From Vulcanimicrobiota bacterium (GTDB taxonomy: Bacteria > Vulcanimicrobiota > Xenobia > Xenobiales > JADMJV01): a stretch of DNA of 64,000 nucleotides. The stretch's first letter is position 1, and the number at the start of each line of letters is the position of its first letter. The position numbers were made by a program, and so were the translations under genes. Under the pieces are notes generated by a model. It searched no databases, was not told the DNA's origin, and worked only from the letters and a program-made list of their open reading frames with translations. The DNA lies in contig JAHBVR010000008.1 of assembly GCA_019637395.1 (NCBI GenBank), forward strand, positions 124,001-188,000, written 5' to 3'. Shown here in pieces: positions 54,642 to 62,806 of this stretch.

Positions 54642-55765
54642 TCCGCGCCCGCCAACTCTTTGGGGTTGAGTCCTTCCAGGTCGGGCAGCACGAAGAGACC
54701 GTTTTTGCGCACCAGCACGTCGTCGAAGTAAATCTCGCCTCCCTGCTCCTGACGCAACACCAGATCCCAGTGAATTTTGCTGCGGTTGCCGTTCTCGGTC
54801 TCCTCGTAACACTGGCCCAGGGCCAGATGCAGCGAACCGCGAATTTTTTCGTCAAAAAGAATGTCCCGCATGGGGGTTTGGATGTGAGGGTGGAAGCCGA
54901 GGGCGAATTCGCCGAAGTAACGGGCCCCTTCGTCGCTGTCCAGGATGGCCAGCAAGGCTTCGTTGTTGTTACAGTGAGAGTCGACCACTCGGCCCTGCTT
55001 GAAGGTCAGGCGGATGTCGTCAAAAGGAGTGCCCCGGTAGATGCTGGCCGAGTTGAAGTGGATATAGCCTTCCACCGAGTCTTTCACCGGGGCTGTAAAG
55101 CACTCCCCGTCGGGGATGTTGCAGGTGCCGCAGCAAGGAACGGCCCCCACGCCTTTGATGGAAAAGCTCAGGTCGGTGTCCTCACCTACGATGCGCACCC
55201 GATCGGTGCGGTTCATCAGTTCTTTGAGCGGCTGCACGGCTTTGTCCATACGGGCGTAGTCGGTTAGGCAGACGCGAAAGTAGAAGTCCTCGAAGGCCTC
55301 GGTGGACATACCGGCCTGTTGGGCCATGGAGCCGTTGGGCCAGCGCAGCACGCACCAGCGGGTATGCTTGACGCGTTGCTCGATGTGCACCGGCTTCATC
55401 AGGTTCTGTTCAAAAAGACCGATGTGCTCCACCGAAACGTCCGACATCTCGGTAATGTTGTCGGAACCGCGCAGGCCGATGTAGGCATCCATTTTTTTCA
55501 TGCGGGCCAGTTCCAGTTCGCCTTGGAGTTTGGTGCGGGCGTCCACCTGATCGGCGCTGCCGGAACGCAACCAGGTGCGTTGCAGGCGCAGGCTTTTCAT
55601 CTCCACCAGCGGGACGGCGCCCACCGCGGCGGCTTCTTCCACCAGCGCGGCCAACATGGCCTCGGGCACGTGAGTGGCTTCAATCAGGATTTTTTCGTTC
55701 GCTTGCAAGCGGGTCGAATGATGGATCAAGAGTTTGGCTAGCTGACGGTAGCGCGGGTCGCTCAC
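54626..55765 (-). CDS. M29-family aminopeptidase
   Basis: 379 residues of the thermophilic aminopeptidase (AmpS/PepS) family. ANEKILIEATHVPEAML, GLRGSDNITEMSD, GTCNIPDGECFTAPVKDSV with a metal-binding Glu, and HCNNNEALLAILDSDEGARY with FALGFHP correspond to the conserved metal-ligand regions. Cytosolic, releasing N-terminal residues from peptides. First gene of the long leftward operon. Confidence 0.9.
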   Translation of the reverse strand: MSDPRYRQLAKLLIHHSTRLQANEKILIEATHVPEAMLAALVEEAAAVGAVPLVEMKSLRLQRTWLRSGSADQVDARTKLQGELELARMKKMDAYIGLRGSDNITEMSDVSVEHIGLFEQNLMKPVHIEQRVKHTRWCVLRWPNGSMAQQAGMSTEAFEDFYFRVCLTDYARMDKAVQPLKELMNRTDRVRIVGEDTDLSFSIKGVGAVPCCGTCNIPDGECFTAPVKDSVEGYIHFNSASIYRGTPFDDIRLTFKQGRVVDSHCNNNEALLAILDSDEGARYFGEFALGFHPHIQTPMRDILFDEKIRGSLHLALGQCYEETENGNRSKIHWDLVLRQEQGGEIYFDDVLVRKNGLFVLPDLEGLNPKELAGAECQLV

Positions 55766-55932
55766 GAGAATGTCCTCCCAGGCTGAATTCGGCCCTCAGT
55801 TTTCCGCTTCCCGGGAGGGAACCTGCTGAGGGGGCATGTGAGTCAGAAGGCTTTTCTAGATGTGTGCGGCGAAGTGAAGGTTCAAGACCTAACTGGGAGG
55901 CTCGCCCCCCGGAGTACGAGTAAAGGACGCTG

Positions 55933-56751
55933 ATGTCTCGACTACCTCTGTTGTTGTCGATTCCCCACGGGGGCTCGATGCTACCGCGGGAGTATGCTCC
56001 CCGATTCGCACTGAGTGCGGCTGAGCTGTTTCACGAATCCGATCCTTGGACTCGAGAAATCTTCGCTATGGGCGAAGCCGTGCAAGGACGCATCGAAGCC
56101 GAAGTGGCCAAGGCCGTGGTCGATCTCAATTGCGATCCCGGCCTGGTGCCCCCCAAGGCGCCCTCAGGCGCCATCAAGCAGTTCACCGCCTTTGGACGCC
56201 CCATTTGGACCGACGACGGCTTCCCCACCAGCGAAGAAATGGACCGCCTGTTGGATCGCTATCACCGGCCTTATCACGACGTCTTGAATCGAACTTCCAA
56301 CCGGGGCGGCGTGCGCCTGGCCATCGACTGTCACTCTGTTTACGCTTACGGGCCTCCGGGTGCTCCTGACGCGGAGCAGGCGCGGCCGCTCTTTATTCTG
56401 GGCAATTTAGGCGATGAGAAAGGGGAGGGCCAGGCCGCTACCGCTCCGGCCCCTCTGCTGATGTTGCTGGCCGAGCTTCTCGAGAAGGAGTTTGTGGACC
56501 TGGAGCCTTTACCTGGAACGGTCAAAGTGGCCGTGAATGCTCCCGTCGTCAGTAACTACACGCTTCGGCGTCATGGCAAAGGCCGCAACCCCTGGCTGCA
56601 GTTGAGCTTGAATCGCGCCGTCTACCTGAAGAACCCCGGCGATGTCACCAATGTCCCCGATAGTGATCGAGAAGGCATCAGCAATCTACGCCGCCGGCTT
56701 TTTTCCGTGATGTGTGATCTGTCCGATCGAATCGACGAGTTCATCAAGTAA
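55933..56751 (+). CDS. N-formylglutamate amidohydrolase family protein
   Basis: 272 residues. LLSIPHGGSMLPREY at the start, VDLNCDPG, RYHRPYHDVLN and LAIDCHSVYAYGPPG match the family, which hydrolyses N-formylglutamate at the end of histidine degradation and includes related N-acyl amino acid hydrolases. No other hut gene is near, so the substrate is open. A GAAAGGACG-like site precedes the ATG. It runs directly into the regulator gene. Confidence 0.85.
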   Translation: MSRLPLLLSIPHGGSMLPREYAPRFALSAAELFHESDPWTREIFAMGEAVQGRIEAEVAKAVVDLNCDPGLVPPKAPSGAIKQFTAFGRPIWTDDGFPTSEEMDRLLDRYHRPYHDVLNRTSNRGGVRLAIDCHSVYAYGPPGAPDAEQARPLFILGNLGDEKGEGQAATAPAPLLMLLAELLEKEFVDLEPLPGTVKVAVNAPVVSNYTLRRHGKGRNPWLQLSLNRAVYLKNPGDVTNVPDSDREGISNLRRRLFSVMCDLSDRIDEFIK

Positions 56752-57141
56752 ATGGCTCATCTGGCTGAGGTTATCGGGCGCCATATTCGGCGCATCCGGC
56801 GAGATCACGCCATGACACAACAGGCCCTGGCCAAAAGGATTGGAGTCAATGCCTCTTTCATCGGGCCTTTGGAAAAGGGGCAGAAGTCGCCGAGTTTGCA
56901 GACGATCGAGCGTTTGTCGGAAGTCTTTTCCGTTCCCACTTTCACTTTCTTTATCGATGACGAGGCCGAAGACCGGGCGGCCATCGACCGCATTCGCGCT
57001 CTGGTCGGTTCGCGCTCATCGGAAGAGCGTGACTTTCTGCTCAAGACCCTGGAAGAAATGGTCAAACTGTTGCGTCGCCGCCCGCGCCGCAAGCCGGGTG
57101 AGGGCAAGCAGCGCGACGGCGATGGCACCAGCTCCAGCTGA
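56752..57141 (+). CDS. XRE-family transcriptional regulator
   Basis: 129 residues. The helix-turn-helix is IGRHIRRIRRDHAMTQQALA followed by KRIGVNASFIGPLEKGQKSP at about residues 8-60. The C-terminal tail (LLRRRPRRKPGEGKQRD) is basic and probably disordered. Its start abuts the amidohydrolase stop with no gap, and its stop overlaps the next start, so it may regulate this small operon. Confidence 0.85.
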   Translation: MAHLAEVIGRHIRRIRRDHAMTQQALAKRIGVNASFIGPLEKGQKSPSLQTIERLSEVFSVPTFTFFIDDEAEDRAAIDRIRALVGSRSSEERDFLLKTLEEMVKLLRRRPRRKPGEGKQRDGDGTSSS

Positions 57142-57446
57142 TGTCCGTTGCACGCAGTCAGAAGCGCCGGGAGAAGCGGGAGGCGGCTAAGAAGACAGCT
57201 CGCCTCGGCACCCCCGATCCGCGCCAGGCCGTCTTCGCCCGGCTGCGGCGGCGGGTGCGTTTCGTTCTGCTGGGGACCAGTCTGGTCGGCCTGCTGTTGT
57301 TACGGATTTTTCATGACCCGGTAGCGGCCTGGATGCTCCACTACGGCTTCGCCGCCCGCCTAGCCCTGGTGTTGGCCTTGCTCGCCCCAGCCCTGCTCAC
57401 CTGGGCGATCGGGTTGGGCGAGCTGAAGGACGCCAGGGGTGCATAA
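57141..57446 (+). CDS. Small membrane protein, unknown function
   Basis: 101 residues: a basic N-terminus (RSQKRREKREAAKKTAR) and two hydrophobic segments (FVLLGTSLVGLLLLRIF and LALVLALLAPALLTWAIG). The ATG overlaps the XRE stop, which supports real translation. No family recognised. Confidence 0.55.
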   Translation: MSVARSQKRREKREAAKKTARLGTPDPRQAVFARLRRRVRFVLLGTSLVGLLLLRIFHDPVAAWMLHYGFAARLALVLALLAPALLTWAIGLGELKDARGA

Positions 57447-57491
57447 CGTCCGTTTGAGCCTCCTGCTTCGGCCGCGAACAGCCGTTTCGCA

Positions 57492-58232
57492 CTAGGTGAC
57501 GGCGCCGCCGTCCACGCTGAGCACGTGGCCGGTGACGTAGGAGGCTTCGTCCGAGGCCAGCCAGAGGTAGGCGTTGGCAATATCTTGAGGTTTGCCCATG
57601 CGGCCGAGCGGCACCTTACTCACCAGTTGCTCCATGACTTTGTCCGGAATGCCTTCGGTCATGCGAGTTTCGATGAAACCGGGGGCAACCGCGTTGACCC
57701 GAATGCCCTTCCGGCCGAGTTCACGGGCCCAGACCTTGGTCATTCCGATTACGCCCGCCTTGCTGGCCACGTAGTTGGTTTGTCCGAAGTTTCCATAGAG
57801 AGCCACCACCGAGGAGGCGTTGAGGATCACGCCGCCACCCTGGGCGGCCATGACTTCGGCCACATGGCGGGTGCACAGGTAAACCCCCTTGAGGTTGACC
57901 TCGATGACGGCGTCGAAATCCGCTTCTTCCATCTTGAGCAACTGCTTGTCGCGGATGATGCCGGCGTTGTTAACCAGGATGTCGACGCGGCCGAACTCGG
58001 CCAGCACTTTACGCAAGAACTCCTGAACGGATGGCGTCTGGCCCGTGTTGGCCTGGAAGGCCACGGCCTGGCCACCGGATTTACGAATCTCCTCGGCGGC
58101 GGCCTGAACTTCGGGGAGATCGAGGTCGCACAGAGCGACCTTGGCGCCTTCGCGAGCGAAGGTTTGGGCTGTTACTAAACCGATGCCACGTCCCGCGCCG
58201 GTAACGATGGCTACTTTGTCTTTGAGTCTCAA
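57492..58232 (-). CDS. fabG: 3-oxoacyl-ACP reductase-type short-chain dehydrogenase
   Basis: 246 residues, the standard FabG length. The NADPH motif VTGAGRGIG, NNAGIIRD with the catalytic Asn, the Ser of NASSVVALYGN, YVASKAGVIG with Tyr and Lys, and the C-terminal GHVLSVDGG are all in place. In fatty-acid synthesis FabG reduces 3-oxoacyl-ACP. It is not beside other fab genes, so another ketoreductase role is possible. Confidence 0.85.
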   Translation of the reverse strand: MRLKDKVAIVTGAGRGIGLVTAQTFAREGAKVALCDLDLPEVQAAAEEIRKSGGQAVAFQANTGQTPSVQEFLRKVLAEFGRVDILVNNAGIIRDKQLLKMEEADFDAVIEVNLKGVYLCTRHVAEVMAAQGGGVILNASSVVALYGNFGQTNYVASKAGVIGMTKVWARELGRKGIRVNAVAPGFIETRMTEGIPDKVMEQLVSKVPLGRMGKPQDIANAYLWLASDEASYVTGHVLSVDGGAVT

Positions 58233-58302
58233 TTTAATTCACTACTCCTTGAGGAGGGTTCATAAAGCCGGCGGGCTGCAGACCCATTGCAAAGGTCTGA
58301 AA

Positions 58303-59256
58303 CTACTCCCCGGCTGGTGCTTCAGTCTCCTCGGAGTCCGGATCTTCCTTCTTGGGGAAGGCCATGCTGGCGGCTACCGAGAGGCCCAGCAGCCCGGCGA
58401 TCACGCTGAGTTCAATGGGGGTGCTGATGTGCACCCATTTGACCAGCAACATCTCGGCGCCGATGAAAACCAGGATCACCGAAAGGCCGATCTGCAGATA
58501 GTGGAACATGCCCATCATGCCGGCCAGCGCGAAGTAGAGCGCGCGCAACCCGAGGATGGCCATCACGTTGGATGAGTAAACGATGAAAGAATCCTGGCTT
58601 ACCGCAAAGACGGCGGGAATGCTGTCGAGCGCAAAAACCAGGTCGGTCGTTTCCACCGCCACCAGCACGATGAAAAGCGGCGTGATCAAGGTGCGCCCGT
58701 CGATGCGCACCAGAAACTGGCGACCCACATACTGAGGATGCAGGGGGAAGTGCTTGCGCACCCACTTCACCACCCAGTTCTGTTCTGGATCGACGTCGGC
58801 GTCCTCATCGCTCATGCCCATTTTGATACCGCTGACGATCAAAATGAGGCCAAAAATATAGAGAATCCACTCGTAGCGATTGACCAGGCTGATGCCGGCA
58901 AAGATGAGCGTTCCGCGCATCACCAGGGCCCCCAGCACGCCAAAAAGCAGCACCCGTTGCTGGCTGGGCTGCGGCACTTTGAAATAGCGGAAAATGATCA
59001 AGAAGACAAACAGGTTGTCGACGCTCAGACTTTTTTCCAGCAGGTAGGCGGAAAGAAAGTCCATAGCCATGGCGTCGCCCAACTGGTAGTAAACCCAAAC
59101 GTTGACGCCGAGGCCTACCAGGATCCAGAAAAGAGAACGGACTACGGCCTGGCGCATGGTCAGTGACCCATCTTTGGGCCGGGAAGTAATCAGGTCCAAA
59201 CCGAGCAGCAATAACACGAAGAGATTAAAGCCGGTCCAGTGGAGAGCGTGGTCCAT
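58303..59256 (-). CDS. TerC-family integral membrane protein
   Basis: 317 residues from ATG 59256; longer readings run into the G-rich repeats and are rejected. Seven to nine helices with the TerC core: SLSVDNLFVFLIIFRYF with conserved acidic residue, ITPLFIVLVAVETTDLVFALDSIPAVFAV (in parts) and FIVYSSNVMAILGLRALYF. TerC proteins act in manganese export and metal loading during secretion. No Mn riboswitch of the yybP-ykoY kind is apparent upstream. Confidence 0.9.
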   Translation of the reverse strand: MDHALHWTGFNLFVLLLLGLDLITSRPKDGSLTMRQAVVRSLFWILVGLGVNVWVYYQLGDAMAMDFLSAYLLEKSLSVDNLFVFLIIFRYFKVPQPSQQRVLLFGVLGALVMRGTLIFAGISLVNRYEWILYIFGLILIVSGIKMGMSDEDADVDPEQNWVVKWVRKHFPLHPQYVGRQFLVRIDGRTLITPLFIVLVAVETTDLVFALDSIPAVFAVSQDSFIVYSSNVMAILGLRALYFALAGMMGMFHYLQIGLSVILVFIGAEMLLVKWVHISTPIELSVIAGLLGLSVAASMAFPKKEDPDSEETEAPAGE

Positions 59257-59292
59257 TGAAAATTGCTTTAGCGCCCGCTGGCATAATCCCTT

Positions 59293-59410
59293 GAAGAGGG
59301 GGGTCCAAGGGGGAGACGCAGTCCCCCCTTGAACATTTGGAGAGGGGGGTCCAAGGGGGACGGACGTAGTCCGCAGGGCGAAGCCCATCAGTCCCCCCTT
59401 GACCTTTTGG
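59293..59410. repeat. Tandem G-rich repeat with inverted arms
   Basis: Two units, 59293-59340 and 59341-59410. Each starts AGAGGGGGGTCCAAGGGGGA and ends CAGTCCCCCCTTGA plus TTTGG, so the arms are partly self-complementary. The internal spacers differ (5 and 30 bases). It lies between terC and the divergent methyltransferase gene. It looks like a short palindromic intergenic element; other copies in the genome would be expected. Confidence 0.6.
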
Positions 59411-59445
59411 AAGGGGCGCAGCCCTGATTCACAAAAGAAGCTGCG

Positions 59446-60336
59446 ATGGAAACAGTAGCGGTCAGCAGCAAGAAGCCTCATCCCTGGGAGGAGCCGGAAG
59501 CTCCTCGCGCCCCCAAAGTCGACTGGTTTTTCAAGATGGGTCTGACCGCCCCCGATGTGGGCACCAATCCCGCGCTGTGGCCGTTTCGTTGGATCTATGG
59601 TGGACGTGCCTTGCGCCGTCTCAAGTCGGTGGCGCGCGGAGCCCGCAAGGTGTTGGACATCCGCTGCGGTTCCGGCTGGCTGCTCTGGGAGCTGGCCAAG
59701 GTCGCTCCCCAGGCTCATCTGCTGGGCCTGGATACGCGCTTACGGCCGCTCATCTGGGGTCAGCTGCAGAGCGAGACCCGTCTGGGCGGCTCGATGGGCA
59801 AGGTCGAACTGGAAGAGATGGATTTTCTGGATTTTCAGGCTGAGGATGAAAGCTACGATCTGATTCTCTGTAATCTGGCTTTGAGTCAGACGGAAGAAGC
59901 CGCTCCCGTGCTGGAAAAGATTCACCGTTTGCTCAAGCCGGGCGGCACCGTCTATTACTATGAAGGCACCGAGCCCACCAATCTCACCGTCGAGCATCTG
60001 GCCAGTTACTACCAACGCCGCCGGCGCTGGCGCGGAATCTATAGCGATCTCTGGAACTTGCGCCGGGAAGTACGTTCGGCTTTTGCCCGCGACAGCCTGC
60101 GCGCCTGGCGCAACCCCAAGGCCAGTCCCGAAGGCGAACTGTTCTCGGCCTTTCAAGGCTTTTTCCAGGTCATGGAGCAGGGCCGCTTTCGCTCGCTTGT
60201 CGATCTCTGGTTGCGCTCTTTGCCCACCCGTTTTCGCTGGTTCTGGTTGCCTATTTTGATTTGGGTCGACAAAATAGCCATCTCCGCCGGTTGGCTCGAG
60301 GGCTGCCGGCGCTATGCCCTGGCCCGCAAACTCTAA
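59446..60336 (+). CDS. Class I SAM-dependent methyltransferase
   Basis: 296 residues. Motif I is VLDIRCGSGWLLWELAKV (Arg in place of the usual Gly), the acidic motif II is LLGLDTRLR, and YDLILCNLALSQT and HRLLKPGGTVYYYEG follow. The C-terminal third is rich in Arg, Trp and Leu and may contain a membrane-associating helix (RFRWFWLPILIWVDKIAIS). The target is unknown. A SSKKPHPWEEPEAPRAP N-terminal tail is likely disordered. Confidence 0.85.
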   Translation: METVAVSSKKPHPWEEPEAPRAPKVDWFFKMGLTAPDVGTNPALWPFRWIYGGRALRRLKSVARGARKVLDIRCGSGWLLWELAKVAPQAHLLGLDTRLRPLIWGQLQSETRLGGSMGKVELEEMDFLDFQAEDESYDLILCNLALSQTEEAAPVLEKIHRLLKPGGTVYYYEGTEPTNLTVEHLASYYQRRRRWRGIYSDLWNLRREVRSAFARDSLRAWRNPKASPEGELFSAFQGFFQVMEQGRFRSLVDLWLRSLPTRFRWFWLPILIWVDKIAISAGWLEGCRRYALARKL

Positions 60337-60369
60337 TTTCGAACGTCTGTTGGCTTGCATGCATGGCTT

Positions 60370-60713
60370 CATGAGGAGTAACCTGTTCAAGCAAGACCTC
60401 GAGCGGACGGAGGAACCGATACCTACCCGGTGCTTTTTAGCACCAAATGCTACGTTCTCTTCGGAGACGTTTCATCAGAGTGAACCAGGAAGCTCTGGCT
60501 GCCCACGACGAGCACCGTATGCGCTCACTCTCTTCGGAGAATGATCGCTTGGATGGGTAACCATCCTCGGACCAACCTAGAAAGTTGATCCGAACCATGG
60601 GCGGAGATTCGAGTAGCATTCTCGTTTCTGTATCCTAGGCCAGAAACAAAGGAAAGGACGCGAAAGCGTCCGTAGGAAGGGCAAGTTCATCGAGGTCTTG
60701 CCCTTTTTCTTTT
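60370..60713 (+). ncRNA. Candidate structured non-coding RNA with intrinsic terminator
   Basis: A gene-free stretch dense in compact hairpins on the rightward strand. They are 60429-60444 (GGTGC/GCACC), 60452-60470 and 60525-60544 (both with TCTC-TTCG-GAGA, UUCG tetraloops), 60551-60566 (GGATGG-GTAA-CCATCC, GNRA loop), 60567-60593 (TCGGA/TCCGA with inner CAAC/GTTG) and 60656-60671 (GGACGC-GAAA-GCGTCC, GNRA loop) enclosed by CCTA/TAGG. The terminator stem at 60677-60705 follows, with a T-tract. I do not recognise it as RNase P RNA, tmRNA, SRP RNA, 6S RNA or a known riboswitch. The 5' end is uncertain. A 36-codon frame starting at 60447 lacks a ribosome-binding site. Confidence 0.6.
60677..60713 (+). 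terminator. Rho-independent terminator of the candidate RNA
   Basis: Stem AAGGGCAAG (60677-60685) pairs with CTTGCCCTT (60697-60705) around an 11-base loop, followed by TTTTTCTTTT to 60713. The tract is on the rightward strand only, so it ends a rightward transcript that holds no clear gene. Confidence 0.85.
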
Positions 60714-61055
60714 CGCGGGTCCGAAACGGCTGGAGCGGAGAGCTATACGGAAGCGTTCGTGGACCCATCGGAGCCGTCGCCAACTCGATGACTCTGGTGA
60801 TTGCTGGGGGGGTGGCCGCTGAGCAGGCACTTGCCATCACTGCCAGCGTCTCTACAACCAGATTTAGGCGGAAGGGATCCGTCTGCGAACCGCCCGGGTC
60901 AAAGCAGACTGTCGGGGGCCTTCGGTGATTGGAAGGAGCTCGCCCGTAGCACAATTCCACGTGCGGAAGTTTGACTCGTCGAGAGCTCTGAGGGCGCCAG
61001 GACGCACTAAGGTCTGCTCTTGCGGGATTCTGAGTAAAGAGCTTGAAACAAGAAC
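60714..61055. other. Gene-free stretch, no recognised feature
   Basis: 342 bases between the terminator and the next small gene. I see no tRNA and no convincing reading frame; frames that cross it have no family character and some read through the terminator. GGGTCC near 60717 is complementary to GGACCC near 60760, but the loop is long. It may hold the promoter of the following operon or be a decayed element. Confidence 0.4.
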
Positions 61056-61484
61056 GTGATGTCTGGAGCTGACGGTGATACTCCCAAGGAAGACGTCTGG
61101 CGCCATCCCCCCATGCCGGGTGCGCCTGTGCCATCCCAGGATCCGTTCGATGGGCTTGAAGTTCTTCCGTTGCCGGGCGAAGCTTTACCCATGGACTACG
61201 AAGGTGGCCCAACCAGCAGTCAGGATGGGCCGCTGGCTCCTTTGCTACCGGACCAGGCCAAGATCTTGCAGCTTACTCAAGAATGGAGCCAGTCTCCGGA
61301 GGGGCTTCTATGCCAATTGATTCAATTGGCTGATCCGGGCGAGTTAGCTTTTGTGCTGTCTCTGATCGGCGATCCGCTGCGCCAGCGGTTTTTTGCGTTG
61401 GCGCGTTCCCTCGACTTGCAACCTCCCGCTTCGCAAGGGCTGGATGAGATATTTTTGCTCTGGCTGAGAATCAAAAAAGCCTGA
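61056..61484 (+). CDS. Small acidic protein of unknown function
   Basis: 142 residues (GTG at 61056, or ATG one codon later). The first 75 residues are acidic and Pro-rich (GAPVPSQDPFDGLEVLPLPG), the rest is helical and Leu-rich (LLCQLIQLADPGELAFVLSLI). No family recognised. The stop overlaps the next start by one base (TGATG), which supports it being translated. Confidence 0.55.
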   Translation: MMSGADGDTPKEDVWRHPPMPGAPVPSQDPFDGLEVLPLPGEALPMDYEGGPTSSQDGPLAPLLPDQAKILQLTQEWSQSPEGLLCQLIQLADPGELAFVLSLIGDPLRQRFFALARSLDLQPPASQGLDEIFLLWLRIKKA

Positions 61485-61696
61485 TGGACGCTTCTCCGCC
61501 GCCCAAGGCGCAAAAAGAGATGTTGCTGGCCAGCCTCGGATTCGGCCTGTTATGGTGGATGCGCTACGATGCCGTGCATGGAGGGCGCTGCGGCGGGCTG
61601 GATATTCCTGTTTGGAGCGCTCGCTCCAAGATCTTTCTGGGTCGGACTGAAAATGGCTGTGTCCCAACGGACAGACCCAACCGTTTGACGTGGTGA
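61484..61696 (+). CDS. Possible small protein, unknown function
   Basis: 70 residues starting on the stop codon of the preceding gene. One hydrophobic stretch (KEMLLASLGFGLLWWMRY), then a basic tail. The following hydrolase gene starts one base after its stop. The tight packing suggests it is real, but there is no homology evidence. Confidence 0.45.
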   Translation: MDASPPPKAQKEMLLASLGFGLLWWMRYDAVHGGRCGGLDIPVWSARSKIFLGRTENGCVPTDRPNRLTW

Positions 61697-61697
61697 G

Positions 61698-62591
61698 ATG
61701 ATGTCGCCAAGGGGGCCGACCGGCCTGGCGGCATTTCTTCTCCTTCTGACCCTCCTCGGTCGGCTGGAATTTGCCTTTGGGCAAACTCCCAGAGATTCAG
61801 AACAAGGGACCGACTCGGTTGAGTCCTTGCCTGAGCAAGCCTGGATTTACAAGCCTTTCAAAGGCCGTTTTTTGGAGCCGGCCAGCCTGGGAGTGCGCGA
61901 CTGCTATTTTCAGGCGTCTGACGGTGTGCGTTTGAACGCCTGGTATCTGTCCGCGCCCGCTGGGCAGCCCACGGTGCTCTACTTTCACGGCAACGGCGGA
62001 AGTCTCTCCAGCATGGACCGCACTCTGGCCGAAATGAAACGGGCTCGCTTCGGGGTTCTGCTGGTGGACTATCGAGGCTACGGCTTGAGCGAGGGACGTC
62101 CCAGCGAACAGGGCCTTTACCGGGACGGATTGGCCGCGTATGACTACTGCCGGGAGCTGGGAGTGCCCGTCGAGCGCCTGCTCATTCATGGGCAATCCCT
62201 GGGCGGTGGAGTGGCCACTTATGTAGCCTCTCGGCGAGCCTGCTCGGGACTGATTCTGGAGTCGACCTTCACTTCTTTCCCGGCCGTCGCGTCCAAGGTC
62301 TGCGGAGGCGGATTTCCGGGGCGTCTGGCTTTTCTGGCCGTTCACACCCAGTTTCCCAATAAGCAGCGGGTGGCCACTCTCACCATTCCCGTTTTCGTCA
62401 TTCACGGCGCCCGGGATGAACTGATTCCCTGCTCGATGGGCAAGGCTCTCCACGCGGCCACTCGCACCGGACGTTTCTGGGTGGTGGACGGCGCCGGGCA
62501 CAACAACCTGCGCTCCGCCGCCAGGTCCGAGTATGCTCGCCGCCTCGGCCAATTCTGGTCGGATTTGAAGTCCGGTAAGTTTTCTCCGTAA
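61698..62591 (+). CDS. Exported alpha/beta hydrolase
   Basis: 297 residues with a signal peptide (GLAAFLLLLTLLGRLEFAFG). The hydrolase fold is clear: VLYFHGNGGSLSSMDR for the oxyanion strand, VDYRGYGLSEGRPSE, the nucleophile elbow LLIHGQSLGGGVATY (GxSxG), the acid in VIHGARDELIP, and the His in VDGAGHNNL. The family (BEM46/ABHD13-like) has diverse esterase or thioesterase roles. Substrate unknown. Confidence 0.85.
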   Translation: MMSPRGPTGLAAFLLLLTLLGRLEFAFGQTPRDSEQGTDSVESLPEQAWIYKPFKGRFLEPASLGVRDCYFQASDGVRLNAWYLSAPAGQPTVLYFHGNGGSLSSMDRTLAEMKRARFGVLLVDYRGYGLSEGRPSEQGLYRDGLAAYDYCRELGVPVERLLIHGQSLGGGVATYVASRRACSGLILESTFTSFPAVASKVCGGGFPGRLAFLAVHTQFPNKQRVATLTIPVFVIHGARDELIPCSMGKALHAATRTGRFWVVDGAGHNNLRSAARSEYARRLGQFWSDLKSGKFSP

Positions 62592-62806
62592 CTGCCAGGG
62601 GGTCTATGGGGGGGGCAGAAACCATCTTGAGCTTGAATTTCTATCAAGCAACGCGGTAAAGCACAGATGGTAGAACCAGTTTCTCTCAAACTGATTCAAG
62701 TCTTTAGGTCTTACCTAAAAATAGAATAAGTGCAGCTTGATCCTAATGAATATGATTTGGTATTAAAGTGCTTTGTATAAAAATGCCCCGCTCATATGAT
62801 ACTTGA
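62592..62806. other. AT-rich intergenic stretch
   Basis: 215 bases between convergent genes. The part from about 62690 to 62800 is clearly richer in A and T than the rest of the window (for example TTGGTATTAAAGTGC and TTTGTATAAAAATG). I see no gene, hairpin terminator or repeat there. The composition change beside the phosphonate gene may mark a transfer boundary. Confidence 0.4.

Noticed and set aside
60511-60530. GAGCACCGTATGCGCTC, recalling group II intron domain V
   Set aside because: The domain V hairpin with its GAAA loop and bulge cannot be formed and no intron-encoded reverse transcriptase is present.
60447-60560. 36-codon frame inside the candidate RNA, with an ALAA stretch reminiscent of a tmRNA tag
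   Set aside because: The ALAA is internal rather than just before the stop, there is no tRNA-like end pair, and no ribosome-binding site precedes the ATG.
60577-61212. Leftward frame of about 210 codons across the gene-free region
   Set aside because: It runs backward through the terminator and part of the hairpin-rich stretch, has biased composition and matches nothing I recognise.
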